DNA of 64,000 nucleotides from Tumebacillus permanentifrigoris (GTDB taxonomy: Bacteria; Bacillota; Bacilli; Tumebacillales; Tumebacillaceae), in contig NZ_QGGL01000014.1 of the NCBI RefSeq assembly GCF_003148565.1, forward strand, positions 33,037 to 97,036, written 5' to 3'. The position numbers and the translations under genes are program-made. Below are positions 35,210 through 44,054 of this stretch, piece by piece (within the stretch, counting starts at the first letter, position 1; the number at the start of each line of letters is the position of its first letter). The notes beneath the pieces are model-generated. The model saw nothing but the letters and a program-made list of their open reading frames with translations, searched no databases and was not told where the DNA came from.

Positions 35210-36133
35210 ATGAGATATCAAGACGAGTTCAAAACGTGGTTGTTGGAAGAGGATCGAGGGGAAAAAACGATTCAGACTTATCTCTCCGTCATGCAAATGT
35301 TTGTGAAGTGGTTCGAGCAAACGGAAGGTGTCGAGTTCGATCTAAAACAAGTTACGCCAATCCATATTCATGACTATCGTTCCTATTTAGCAAATAACCT
35401 CGAACAGAAGCCCGCGACAATCAACAAGGCGATTGCTACATTGAAGACGTTTTTTGGTTGGGCAGTTGAAGCTAAACACATTGGCAGTAGTCCGGCGGCA
35501 AAAGTCAAAATGAAGCGTGTTCAGAAGAACCAATCCCCCAAGTGGTTGAGCGAAAACGAACAGAACCGCCTCCTCGTTGTCATGGACACTGAGAAGAACG
35601 AGTTCAAGCAAGCACGGGATAGGGCAATCATCTATACAATCTTAAAATCTGGCTTGCGAGCAGAAGAGATCACCGACTTGAAGCTGAATCACATTGACTT
35701 GCGCCAAGGTACTGTGACAGTCTATAGCGGCAAGGGTGGGAAATTCAGAATCGTACCTATGAACGACGAGTTGAAGAAGGTACTAAAAGTCTGGTTGGTG
35801 TTCCGCAACGAGAGCCAGAAGCCAGCTCACAAAGAAAGCCAGTATATGTTCGTCACAGAGCGGTCAGGGAAGATGACTGTGCGGGCATTGAATTACATGC
35901 TGGACGTGTACCTAGAGCGGTGTGGATTGCTAGAACGGTCTGTAGGCGGTGATAAGTTGGAAGGTCAATTTTCCTGTCACTCGCTTCGTCATTCATTTTG
36001 TCATGATCTTGCTTGCAAAGGTGTACCCATCGAGCAAATCAAGGAACTTGCAGGACATGACTCGATCCAGACCACGGCGATCTACGTTCAAGCGTCCACA
36101 CACGATCTACGGAAGTCAGTCAATAAAATATAG
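35210..36133 (+). CDS. Tyrosine recombinase/integrase
   Basis: A 307-residue XerC/D-like recombinase. An N-terminal SAM-like core-binding domain (about 1-95) precedes the catalytic domain. All catalytic residues are present: Arg150 (SGLRAEE), the beta-hairpin Lys (GKGGKFR), His257 and Arg260 (HSLRHSF), His283 (LAGHDS) and the nucleophile Tyr292 (TAIYVQ). AAAGGGG lies ahead of the ATG. Sitting about 2 kb inside the right tRNA-Sec repeat, it is the probable integrase of the island. Confidence 0.9.
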   Translation: MRYQDEFKTWLLEEDRGEKTIQTYLSVMQMFVKWFEQTEGVEFDLKQVTPIHIHDYRSYLANNLEQKPATINKAIATLKTFFGWAVEAKHIGSSPAAKVKMKRVQKNQSPKWLSENEQNRLLVVMDTEKNEFKQARDRAIIYTILKSGLRAEEITDLKLNHIDLRQGTVTVYSGKGGKFRIVPMNDELKKVLKVWLVFRNESQKPAHKESQYMFVTERSGKMTVRALNYMLDVYLERCGLLERSVGGDKLEGQFSCHSLRHSFCHDLACKGVPIEQIKELAGHDSIQTTAIYVQASTHDLRKSVNKI

Positions 36134-36139
36134 GAGCAG

Positions 36140-36164
36140 AGCCATTCAATGGATGGCTTTTTTC
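36140..36164 (+). terminator. Terminator of the recombinase gene
   Basis: AGCCAT pairs with ATGGCT, then six Ts. Confidence 0.7.
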
Positions 36165-36371
36165 GTATGTGGGGGAGGGAAAACATCCGATACCCTGAAC
36201 AACTCTCGCTACAGGACAAGAGCACATCCAGCCTTCCACCCTATGAAAATTCTCGATACCGATTGATATTGAAAGACAAAATAGCATGAAATGAACATTT
36301 TATAAAAAAGTGGTATAATATCGTTTGTGTAAATAATTCATTTACAGAAAAGGAAAAGGGGCGATCTTTTT

Positions 36372-37256
36372 ATGGGTAGAGATGAACTTAGAAGTAAGGT
36401 CTACAATGCGATAAAAAATACAGGGTTTCCTTTGGAACAACGGGTAGGGTACTTTCTACAAAAAAATCGCTGGGTGCCATTTTATTCCGTTGAATACACA
36501 GATCCCTCAGAGGGAAAACAACGTGAGCTAGATATTCTTGCATACAAAATTATTGGTGAGAGACGAATTGAGCTTAGGATTTCCTGTAAGAAAAGTCAGT
36601 CAAAACCATGGATACTTTTCACGGAGGATTCAACAAGGTATATAAAACATGGCTCATTGCTTAAAATCACTCCCTTGTGTAAAAGTAATCATGAATATAA
36701 ACTTATACCGGAAGTTCTAAGGGGATTACCATTTTTTAGTCACAATAGAACCGCGATAAATTTTACAGCTTTCTCAGGGAAGGATCTAAACGATCAAGCT
36801 AGAGCACTAATTCGTGATGCTCTATACTCATCTATAACGAGTGTTTATCATCGGCCGTACCCTCATAAACTTATGTTTGATAGAAGGGGGACAATTTGTC
36901 TTTTTATTACAATTTTTGACGGAATAATATTCGAAAGTTTTTATAACCCTGAAACAGACGATGATGAAATAGTGGAAGTGGGGTATGGTCAGTGGGATAC
37001 ACGCTTCCCATTGAAAAGCGTTGTTGAGGAGATTTTGGACTCTGAAAGAAATAAGGTTTCAATAACTGATGCTCTTTATTGGTTCTCTGATAGATTTCGA
37101 GTTGAAATCATGACTTGGGACTATTTTAAGACGTATATTAATACTATTGAACGGGTGTTTTCGAACTTATCAATAGATGAGCTTAGTTTGTTTGGTGATC
37201 CATGGAAGCCTGAGAACTTCCCTAACGTTAGGGAGGCTCCGAAACTATACAATTGA
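36372..37256 (+). CDS. Possible PD-(D/E)xK-fold protein
   Basis: A 294-residue AT-rich gene. The N-terminal 90 residues read like a restriction-endonuclease-like core: FPLEQRVGYFLQKNRWVPF with a possible Glu, RELDILAYKI with the metal Asp, and ELRISCKKSQSKPWILF. The last motif normally reads (I/V)ECKKS; here the Glu is Ser, so catalysis may be altered. The remaining 200 residues are unrecognised. AAAAGGGG lies upstream. It may be a defence or mobile-element protein, but this is inference. Confidence 0.5.
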   Translation: MGRDELRSKVYNAIKNTGFPLEQRVGYFLQKNRWVPFYSVEYTDPSEGKQRELDILAYKIIGERRIELRISCKKSQSKPWILFTEDSTRYIKHGSLLKITPLCKSNHEYKLIPEVLRGLPFFSHNRTAINFTAFSGKDLNDQARALIRDALYSSITSVYHRPYPHKLMFDRRGTICLFITIFDGIIFESFYNPETDDDEIVEVGYGQWDTRFPLKSVVEEILDSERNKVSITDALYWFSDRFRVEIMTWDYFKTYINTIERVFSNLSIDELSLFGDPWKPENFPNVREAPKLYN

Positions 37257-37354
37257 AAAAAGTATATTAATCAATATTGTTATTTAATAAAATACTCATT
37301 TCATAGGAAGGTTATCGAATTGGATATACAGATCTTCTTTAGGAGAGTGTACTT

Positions 37355-37858
37355 ATGACGAACAAGGAGTATCAAGAGGCAGTAGAAAAAAAGTATAATC
37401 AATCACTTTACGAGATCATGTATGATATGTGTGTCATTCAAAATGTCGTGCCTGTTCAGGGTGCCAGCATTTTAGGGGTTCCCAAACAAACGTTTAATCA
37501 ATGGCGTAATAAGTTTAGGTTAGGGCCAATGCAACGTCGAGCTGATCTTGCGGTAGATCTTCGCAGAAAGAGTATCGATGAGTATAAAATCCAATTGGAG
37601 GGAATAAATTTTGATCGACCATTTGCATCAAAGGATGATTATTCATTGGCTGGATTTAAAGAACTAATAGAGAGGTATATCGAGTTATACAAATATAAGC
37701 GAACTTCAAATACCGATACATTTGCAGAAATGTCGCTCGTTTTGCAAATCGGAATTTTTGAACAGATACTATCTCATCTGGATGATTATTCAGATGGTCG
37801 CCTCTACGAAAAGTTTCTAAATGAAGCCAGCTTTACAAAAGATGATTTTGACAACTAG
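37355..37858 (+). CDS. Hypothetical protein with HTH
   Basis: A 167-residue protein. A helix-turn-helix-like segment (GASILGVPKQTFNQWRNKFRLG, about residues 38-59) is followed by a helical domain. TTAGGAGAG precedes the ATG. It resembles small DNA-binding proteins of phages and islands, but no family is named with confidence. It is probably co-oriented with the nuclease-like gene, 98 bases downstream of it, and ends in a terminator. Confidence 0.6.
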   Translation: MTNKEYQEAVEKKYNQSLYEIMYDMCVIQNVVPVQGASILGVPKQTFNQWRNKFRLGPMQRRADLAVDLRRKSIDEYKIQLEGINFDRPFASKDDYSLAGFKELIERYIELYKYKRTSNTDTFAEMSLVLQIGIFEQILSHLDDYSDGRLYEKFLNEASFTKDDFDN

Positions 37859-37872
37859 CAATTAGTTCACAG

Positions 37873-37902
37873 AAACCGTGTCCGTGTGGATGCGGTTTTT
37901 CT
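37873..37902 (+). terminator. Rho-independent terminator
   Basis: AACCG, loop, CGGTT, then Ts, after the HTH protein gene. Confidence 0.6.
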
Positions 37903-37921
37903 TCTTGTAGACGGAATTCGA

Positions 37922-37949
37922 AAATTGGCTCCAGTTTGTTCTATAAGAA
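37922..37949. repeat. Short direct repeat, copy B
   Basis: It matches copy A at 27803-27830 with one C/T difference. It lies just inside the right end of the island. Confidence 0.65.
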
Positions 37950-38090
37950 TAAGAAAGTAGAGCCGATCTGATTGAATGCTTCCCTAAACAGGGATATAAT
38001 GTATACAAGTGAGTTACCCACAAGACCGAGTGTCATTTCCTATCGAAACCGAGTGACTATAAAAAAATCATTAATCTATCAACGTTTTTA

Positions 38091-38187
38091 CAGGGTGGAT
38101 GGGGTACTGGTGTCCTTCCTGGTCTTCAAAACCGAGTGCGGGCTATGGTGTAGCCTGGGTGGGTTCGATTCCCACGCACTCCCGCCA
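38091..38187 (+). pseudogene. Second, damaged tRNA-Sec copy
   Basis: It is identical to the tRNA at 24603 except that the first two bases are CA instead of GG and position 30 is T instead of C. The acceptor stem therefore starts with two mismatches, and the anticodon stem has a T-G pair. The TCA anticodon and CCA remain. A TATAAT at 37995-38000 lies upstream. It is best read as the att remnant and not as a working gene. Confidence 0.75.
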
Positions 38188-38210
38188 AAAAGTTAGGTGT
38201 GGCAAGGGTT
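38093..38210 (+). repeat. Right direct repeat (att site)
   Basis: The partner of 24605-24723. Similarity stops sharply after AAGGGTT, which places the right island boundary here. Confidence 0.8.
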
Positions 38211-38307
38211 CATTGGGCTTTTCCACAGGTTGATCAATGATGAACTGAGTGGTCAGAAGCCATACGGTTTCTTCAGGTAGGACCCTGCCAATCTATATTT
38301 CTTCCAT

Positions 38308-38338
38308 CAAAAAAGGAGCCATTTGGCTCCTTTTTTGA
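38308..38338. terminator. Bidirectional terminator
   Basis: AAAAAAGGAGCC, loop ATTT, GGCTCCTTTTTT, at the 3' end of the minus-strand membrane-anchored gene. Confidence 0.85.
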
Positions 38339-38347
38339 TTTGTTACT

Positions 38348-38887
38348 TTACTTCGAAAGTTTTACGTCCGACGAACGTGTCCAAAATCCTTCCCTCCATG
38401 TCACTTCAAGTTGTACCTTGCTCTTCAGATCTTCGACTTGGAGTTGAGTTAAGTCACGGGTATCAACCAATACATTAAAGGAAAGTGACCTCGAATCATG
38501 AGCATAGACCTTTAGGCTTACGGGATTTAGATTCATGACAAGAAATTTTCCTTCCGCTTCCTCCACTGGACTGAGACGGAAATCAATATCAATTGCATCT
38601 TTAAAACTCGGATTTGTTACTTGTACAGTATAACGAAAAATTGAATATCTATCCGGTTCGTTCAGAATCGGTTGGTTTGAATGATCTAGCCGTATCCGAT
38701 CTGTTCCATTTGATTCCTGAATCATCGCGGAAAACTCCGCCTGCATAGAACTAGCCTTCGTGACGGTAATCTTCGATACGGATGACTCCCCCGACAAAGG
38801 CTTTACAAGAACAATCCACATTAATGCACATGTACTCAAAAAAAGAATGATCCAGATCAACTTGCGTATTGCTGAGAACCTTTTCAT
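38348..38887 (-). CDS. Membrane-anchored extracellular hypothetical protein
   Basis: A 179-residue protein with one N-terminal membrane helix (LIWIILFLSTCALMWIVLV, about 9-27) and an outside domain that looks all-beta (SIFRYTVQVTNPSFKDAIDI; SRSLSFNVLVDTRDL). GAGGTGAG precedes the ATG. Not recognised. It follows a truncated amidase-like gene on the same strand. Confidence 0.65.
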   Translation of the reverse strand: MKRFSAIRKLIWIILFLSTCALMWIVLVKPLSGESSVSKITVTKASSMQAEFSAMIQESNGTDRIRLDHSNQPILNEPDRYSIFRYTVQVTNPSFKDAIDIDFRLSPVEEAEGKFLVMNLNPVSLKVYAHDSRSLSFNVLVDTRDLTQLQVEDLKSKVQLEVTWREGFWTRSSDVKLSK

Positions 38888-38950
38888 AAACTCACCTCAA
38901 AGTGAACAGGAGCGGCAAGAAGCTCTTTTACCGTTCCTGAAGTTTTGTAT

Positions 38951-39298
38951 TTATTCAAATCGGACCAAATAGTATCTATCGTAAGCACTGATATCGATAT
39001 CTGACAATGGTCGATCTACACGATCTAACGAACTTTTACCACTGTGGTAAGTCAAGTAAATATGACCAGAATCCACTTTAGTCACGATCATCGAGTGAAC
39101 CACAACTCCACTGCTATCTGCAGCTTGAAGAACATCACCTAGAATGGCCCAATTGATGATATCAGTTCTATTCGAAGCACTCCAAGTGTAGACCGTTTGG
39201 CCACGTGTAGTTCTCCAATAAGTAAAAAAATCGGGAGTGAGAATCCAAGAACTGCTGTAGTACCAATTATAGCTCTGATCCGTTAGTCTGCAAGCCAT
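38951..39298 (-). pseudogene. 5'-truncated amidase_6-like gene
   Basis: 115 residues resemble the C-terminal half of the putative amidase domain of spore formers: YNWYYSSSW, then GDVLQAADSSGVVVHSMIVTKV with the His, and HIYLTYHSGKSSLDRPL-like sequence. The N-terminal part with the catalytic Cys (DCTNFVSQ-type) is absent upstream, and no ribosome-binding site fits the ATG. It is a remnant. The 322 bases from 39299 to 39620 hold no gene. Confidence 0.6.
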
Positions 39299-39620
39299 GA
39301 AGCTCGCACCAAGAGTTGAAGTTCTTCCAATCTGATTGATAGCCTTTATTCGTGTTGTCCGTCTTGGACTAGTTGTTGTAGGTAATTGTTACCTGTTGCA
39401 GATCGTGGATCGTCGTCAGATCGGTTCGGTTTGCGGTGGTTGGTTGGAGGTCTTTCATGTCGGTTCCCCTGTTTCGAAACAAGGCGTTTTTTTGTTTGGG
39501 CAAGTAATGCGCGAAATATTATTTAGTGAATATAAGGTTTAATGTTATTAATAATTAGGAGGGTTATGTGTATGTCTGTAGAAAGTTGTAAGTGAATCAA
39601 AAAATAAAATGGGAGTGATT

Positions 39621-40409
39621 ATGATGATCAAAAAGATGTCGATTATCCCGGTTGTAGCAGTTCTCCTGACCACGGTTGTTTCTGAGGGAGCTTACGGGGA
39701 TGTGGCAACTTCGGTTCTCCTGAAAACAAAAGACGCTTACGTCACAGAAGGGATCGGCCTCGATACGTCCTACCTGCCCCTGCCGGAAGACCAAGGAAAA
39801 CAGGTGAAAAACCTGAAAGTTGTGGTGGACAACACGTTCAAAGACAAAGCCCGCAACCAGAATGGACACGTCTCCAATCAAACTGGAGGCATCCACAATA
39901 ACTACATTCCTGACCCTGACCCGACAAACTCCCCGTACCTCAATACTAACGTAACTTGGAGCGGCTATCACCAACTTGAATGGACGGTTTCAAACGGACA
40001 ATTCATCTTTTTCCACCGTCCTGATTCCTACTACTACACCCAAAACGCTACAACAACAGGCTTTGACGCTTATACGGGAAAGGTCATGTCGACCGCAGCG
40101 AACGCAACTGGTACGTATTTGACGATGCGTTTGGCGACAGTTTCAAAAATGGCTCGCTGGTTTGATTGGGCGAATGGGTTGGGTAAACCGTTTAACTTTG
40201 GTGATTGGGCGATCGGTGGTGCAAGCTGGGAGATTCAACAAAATGTCCCGCTCCTCGGAAAAATTTGCACCGCATCTGTACCGTATTCTGGTACGCAAAG
40301 TGTCATCGTCTACGAAAGTGATGATAACTCCTACGGTAGTTGGCACGACCGCTTTAGATTCGATATTGATCCATCCGGCAAAGTAACGATCACTACATGG
40401 CAGGTTTGA
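39621..40409 (+). CDS. Secreted hypothetical protein, 262 residues
   Basis: The signal peptide (MMIKKMSIIPVVAVLLTTV...GAYG) is followed by a Thr/Asn/Tyr-rich extracellular protein with probable beta structure (NVTWSGYHQLEWTVSNG; SVIVYESDDNSYGSWHDRF). GGGAGTG lies just ahead of the ATG pair at 39621/39624; an ATG at 39609 is less likely. It is not recognised. A strong terminator follows. Confidence 0.65.
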   Translation: MMIKKMSIIPVVAVLLTTVVSEGAYGDVATSVLLKTKDAYVTEGIGLDTSYLPLPEDQGKQVKNLKVVVDNTFKDKARNQNGHVSNQTGGIHNNYIPDPDPTNSPYLNTNVTWSGYHQLEWTVSNGQFIFFHRPDSYYYTQNATTTGFDAYTGKVMSTAANATGTYLTMRLATVSKMARWFDWANGLGKPFNFGDWAIGGASWEIQQNVPLLGKICTASVPYSGTQSVIVYESDDNSYGSWHDRFRFDIDPSGKVTITTWQV

Positions 40410-40424
40410 TTAAGGCAAAAACGA

Positions 40425-40460
40425 GACCCGACCAGATTCACGCTGGTTGGGTCATTTTTC
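40425..40460 (+). terminator. Rho-independent terminator
   Basis: GACCCGACCAG pairs with CTGGTTGGGTC, then Ts. The 400 bases after it hold no credible gene. Confidence 0.85.
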
Positions 40461-40859
40461 AATTTATCATCGTTTGACGAAGTACTCGATTAACAGAATG
40501 ACAACTGTTGTCATCGTAGCATCGATAAAAAGACCCGTTTGTAGAACAGGCTTTTTAGAAAACCACCTCCAAGTAGCAAAAACGAGCAACATACAAACAA
40601 AAACGGAAATTACGCTTGGGATACTCACTGGAAACGGTCACCTCTCCATGTTGCAAGTTTTTTATTTTCATAATTCATGATTTATACAATGATTCCTTCT
40701 TGTTGTTTTATTCTTTTTGTGGATCGACCAGAAGTTGAAAATAAAGGTTGGGATGTATTTTCTATGAGAAAAAATCGTGAAAGACAATAGGAAAAAATCT
40801 ACATCAAGGGGGAACTCGTCTGATCGGGAGCAACCCCCCCCATATTCATTCATCCAATA

Positions 40860-40888
40860 TTGACACAAAAAAGGAAGAATGTTATATA
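40860..40888 (+). promoter_or_regulatory. Sigma-A promoter of htpG
   Basis: A perfect TTGACA, 17 bases and TATATA, directly upstream of a CIRCE element. Confidence 0.75.
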
Positions 40889-40896
40889 AATAGTAG

Positions 40897-40923
40897 TTAG
40901 CACTCAACCTATGCGAGTGCTAG
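40897..40923 (+). promoter_or_regulatory. CIRCE operator (HrcA-binding site)
   Basis: TTAGCACTC, nine bases, GAGTGCTAG: the consensus CIRCE with one final-base change. It begins nine bases after the -10 box, where bound HrcA would block transcription. The gene downstream is a chaperone. Confidence 0.9.
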
Positions 40924-40972
40924 TAACTCCTGCTCGCGGGAGATCGTTCATGATTTGAGGGGGAGAATGGGT

Positions 40973-42847
40973 ATGGAAAAAAAGCAATTCAAAGCCGAAT
41001 CCAAACGACTGCTGGAAATGATGATCAACTCCATCTACACGCAGAAAGAGATCTTTCTAAGGGAGTTAATCTCGAATGCAAGCGATGCGATCGACAAGAT
41101 CTACTACAAAGCGTTGACCGACTCCACGCTTGTCTTCGATAAAGACAGCTATTCCATCAAGGTGACCGCCGACAAGGAACACCGTACACTGACCATCCGC
41201 GATACCGGGATTGGGATGACCGCGGAAGAGCTGGAAAACAACCTCGGCGTGATCGCCAAAAGCGGTTCCCTCGCCTTTAAAAAGGAACATGCTTCCCAAG
41301 ACGGGCACGATCTGATCGGCCAGTTTGGTGTAGGCTTCTATTCCGCATTTATGGTGGCGGATGAAGTCACCGTGACAAGCCGTGCCTTGGGCAGTACACA
41401 AGCCTACAAGTGGGAATCAACAGGCACAGAGGGTTACTCGATTGAGCCTTGTGAAAAAGCGGACGTCGGTACCGAGATCACGTTGAAAATCAAGGAGAAC
41501 ACCGAGGACGAGAGCTACGACGAGTTCCTCGAACCATATCGCCTCAAATCGATCATCAAAAAGTACTCCGACTTCATCCGCTACCCGATCAACATGGATG
41601 TGACGACCAACCGACCGAAGGAAGGCAGCGAAACGGAGCTTGAACCACACCAGGAAGAACAAACCATCAACAGCATGGTTCCGATCTGGCGCAAAAACAA
41701 AAATGAGCTGACCGCCGAAGACTATGAAAAGTTTTACGCAGAGAAGCACTACGGCTTCGACAAGCCGATCAAGCACCTGCATCTCAGCGTCGAAGGCGCA
41801 GTGACCTACCAGGCGATCCTGTTCATCCCGGAAACCATTCCGTTTGACTACTATTCGAAGGAATTCGAAAAAGGTCTGGAGCTCTATGCGAACGGTGTCT
41901 TGATTATGGAAAAATGCTCCGACCTGCTGCCCGACCATTTCTCCTTTGTGAAAGGGATGGTAGACTCCGAGAGCCTGTCCTTGAACATCTCCCGGGAAAT
42001 GTTGCAGCACGATCGCCAACTGAAACTGATCGCCAAAAACATCGCTGGGAAAATCAAAAGCCAGTTGCAGAGCCTGCTGAAGGATGAACGGGAAAAGTAT
42101 GAGAAGTTCTATACTTCCTTTGGCCGACAGCTCAAATACGGGGTGTATCACGAGTTTGGAGCGCAAAAAGAAGCGTTGCAGGATCTGTTGCTGTTCCATT
42201 CCTCTCAGGAAGGTCAGCTTGTGACGCTTGATGAATACGTATCGAGAATGCCGGAGGACCAGAAGTACATCTATTATGCGACCGGCGAATCGATCGAACG
42301 AATCGAAAAGCTCCCGCAAACCGAGCTGGTCACCGACAAAGGCTATGAGCTGCTCTACTTTACAGACGACATCGACGAGTTCGCGATCAAAATGCTCATG
42401 ACCTACAAGGACAAGGAGTTCAAAAACGTCTCCAGTGGCGATCTGGGCATTGAAACGCAAGAAAACCAGACCGACCAAGAAAAGCAGGAAAACCAAGAGC
42501 TGTTCGACTACATGAAAGCCCAACTGGCCGGTAAAGTATCGAACGTCCGCGCATCGCAGCGTCTGAAAAAGCATCCGGTCTGCCTGTCAACGGACGGTGA
42601 AGTCACCATCGAGATGGAAAAAATCCTCAGCGCCATGCCGAACAACTCCCATGTGAAAGCAAACAAGGTCTTGGAGATCAATCCGCAGCATGAGGTCTTC
42701 CACTCGTTGAAGGCTGCATTCGAGAACGATAAAGACAAGCTCAACTTGTATACAACCCTCCTGTACCATCAAGCACTGCTCATCGAAGGTTTGCCGATTC
42801 AAGACCCGGTCGAATTTACCAACGATATCTGCAAAATTATGGTTTGA
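40973..42847 (+). CDS. htpG: Molecular chaperone HtpG (Hsp90)
   Basis: An ATP-dependent chaperone of 624 residues. The GHKL ATPase motifs are clear: [21 protein letters not shown] and [16 protein letters not shown], all in the first 130 residues. The middle domain contains the Arg-bearing [10 protein letters not shown]. The ATG at 40973 is chosen for its spacing from GAGGGGGAG; ATG 40967 is too close. A CIRCE operator makes it part of the HrcA heat-shock regulon here, unlike B. subtilis htpG, which is not CIRCE-controlled. Confidence 0.95.
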   Translation: MEKKQFKAESKRLLEMMINSIYTQKEIFLRELISNASDAIDKIYYKALTDSTLVFDKDSYSIKVTADKEHRTLTIRDTGIGMTAEELENNLGVIAKSGSLAFKKEHASQDGHDLIGQFGVGFYSAFMVADEVTVTSRALGSTQAYKWESTGTEGYSIEPCEKADVGTEITLKIKENTEDESYDEFLEPYRLKSIIKKYSDFIRYPINMDVTTNRPKEGSETELEPHQEEQTINSMVPIWRKNKNELTAEDYEKFYAEKHYGFDKPIKHLHLSVEGAVTYQAILFIPETIPFDYYSKEFEKGLELYANGVLIMEKCSDLLPDHFSFVKGMVDSESLSLNISREMLQHDRQLKLIAKNIAGKIKSQLQSLLKDEREKYEKFYTSFGRQLKYGVYHEFGAQKEALQDLLLFHSSQEGQLVTLDEYVSRMPEDQKYIYYATGESIERIEKLPQTELVTDKGYELLYFTDDIDEFAIKMLMTYKDKEFKNVSSGDLGIETQENQTDQEKQENQELFDYMKAQLAGKVSNVRASQRLKKHPVCLSTDGEVTIEMEKILSAMPNNSHVKANKVLEINPQHEVFHSLKAAFENDKDKLNLYTTLLYHQALLIEGLPIQDPVEFTNDICKIMV

Positions 42848-42858
42848 TCGGAGCTTCA

Positions 42859-42890
42859 AGCCCTCGACCCTCGTGGTCGGGGGCTTTTTT
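42859..42890 (+). terminator. Terminator of htpG
   Basis: AGCCCTCGACC pairs with GGTCGGGGGCT, then Ts. Confidence 0.9.
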
Positions 42891-42934
42891 GTTACTTAGC
42901 AACATTTGGACACGTAGTTCAGCAGGTTTTACGG

Positions 42935-43117
42935 ATGAAAGTAAGAGTCTGCCCTGATCTATCTAACAAATACATTGGTAAAAAAGTGAAATTGAGATTG
43001 ACTTTTTCGTGCGAACTCAACTACAGTCAAGAACAATGGGAGCTGGAACTCCTGCCACATGAACCGTACTCCCAACCGAAGGGGACTCAATCGAACAAAA
43101 TTTTAGAAAGGATTTGA
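42935..43117 (+). CDS. Small hypothetical protein, 60 residues
   Basis: A basic protein with alternating hydrophobic residues (VKLRLTFSCELNY), not recognised. No strong ribosome-binding site is visible. It ends four bases before the esterase gene, which suggests coupling if it is translated. Confidence 0.4.
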   Translation: MKVRVCPDLSNKYIGKKVKLRLTFSCELNYSQEQWELELLPHEPYSQPKGTQSNKILERI

Positions 43118-43121
43118 ATAC

Positions 43122-43889
43122 ATGATACAAAAGTTCCTTTTCTCAATACCTGCTTTTAACCAAGAGCGAATGATCAGAGTCTACGTTCCGAATAACTATC
43201 ATCAAACGGACATTCGGTATCCTGTGTTATACATGCACGATGGTCAAAATGTATTTCAAGATGAAGAGGCGTTCGGTGGTGTTTCCTTAGGTCTTGAAGA
43301 CTTTTTGGAACGCACAGGTCTAGCTGTGATCGTAGTCGCAATTGATCGCCACATGTCTCATGAAGAACGAATAAACGAATATTGCCCCTGGGTGAACGGT
43401 GACTATAGCAAAACCATTCTGGGATCTACCTGCCCACTTGGTGGTAAAGGGGAAGCCTATGTAGATTTTATCGTACATGAGCTTAAACCACATATCGACA
43501 GGACGTATCGTACACTCGCAGACCGGAGTTCGATGGCAGGTTTCTCTTTAGGGGGTCTGATCTCTACGTATGCTGCATGTCGCTATCCACACATCTTTCA
43601 ACGAGTGGCTGTGATGTCCTCAGGCTTCTATCGAAACCAAGAAGAAATCGAGCAGTTAGTATCCCTTTCCGATCTGAGTGCAATTGAGAAGTTTTACTTA
43701 GACTTTGGAACAGATGAGGCCGGTGAGGATGCAGAGATCTCTCAGGTGTTTGTGAAATCCAATCTGTCTGTATATCACTTGTTAGAAACCAAAATCGGTT
43801 GCACCGAGTTTCAGATCATTGAGGGTGGGCGGCATAACTACACCGAATTTCGAAATCGAGTTCCGCAAATCTTTTCATTTTTATTCTGA
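43122..43889 (+). CDS. Alpha/beta-hydrolase esterase (EsterD-like)
   Basis: A cytoplasmic 255-residue protein of the putative esterase family that includes enterochelin-esterase-like YbbA. The nucleophile Ser lies in AGFSLGGLIS (about 135-144). The acid is probably Asp in DFGTDEAGEDAE and the His is in GGRHNYTEF. The N-terminal RVYVPNNYHQT...RYPVLYMHDGQNVF is typical of the family. GAAAGGA precedes the ATG. The natural substrate is unknown. Confidence 0.82.
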   Translation: MIQKFLFSIPAFNQERMIRVYVPNNYHQTDIRYPVLYMHDGQNVFQDEEAFGGVSLGLEDFLERTGLAVIVVAIDRHMSHEERINEYCPWVNGDYSKTILGSTCPLGGKGEAYVDFIVHELKPHIDRTYRTLADRSSMAGFSLGGLISTYAACRYPHIFQRVAVMSSGFYRNQEEIEQLVSLSDLSAIEKFYLDFGTDEAGEDAEISQVFVKSNLSVYHLLETKIGCTEFQIIEGGRHNYTEFRNRVPQIFSFLF

Positions 43890-43898
43890 CACTTCGCA

Positions 43899-43931
43899 AA
43901 GACCCCACCGCTCACGGTTGCGGGTCTTTTT
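43899..43931 (+). terminator. Terminator of the esterase gene
   Basis: AAGACCC pairs with GGGTCTTTTT across a GC-rich loop. Confidence 0.75.
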
Positions 43932-43983
43932 GACTGTCAGGGAACAAACGTATCAATCGAAAGTCCTGATTTGTAAGAAACCA

Positions 43984-44012
43984 TTGAAAAGTGTGATCTG
44001 ATTCGGTATAAT
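43984..44012 (+). promoter_or_regulatory. Promoter of the M23 peptidase gene
   Basis: TTGAAA, 17 bases and a perfect TATAAT, about 40 bases before the start. Confidence 0.7.
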
Positions 44013-44054
44013 TAAAATTGTAAGAAAACACAGAAATAAGAGGAGGTCATGGTT

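Larger units (their letters stand above)
24605..38210. mobile_element. Integrated genomic island in tRNA-Sec
   Basis: A stretch of about 13.5 kb bounded by about 118-base direct repeats of the tRNA-Sec gene. It contains a tyrosine recombinase with a full active site about 2 kb from the right repeat, and it is clearly AT-richer than the flanking core. The cargo is a secreted peptidase with an anchored partner, a PLD-like protein, a peptide quorum-sensing pair, a TPR regulator operon and a possible nuclease-fold protein. No conjugation, capsid or replication module is recognised, so it is likely mobilised by others or decayed. Confidence 0.78.

Noticed and set aside
38091..38187. A second working tRNA-Sec gene
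   Set aside because: The first two acceptor-stem pairs are lost and an anticodon-stem pair is weakened. It fits an attachment-site remnant better.
40447..40680. 77-residue frame upstream of htpG
   Set aside because: It starts in the loop of a terminator, has no ribosome-binding site and shows no family likeness.
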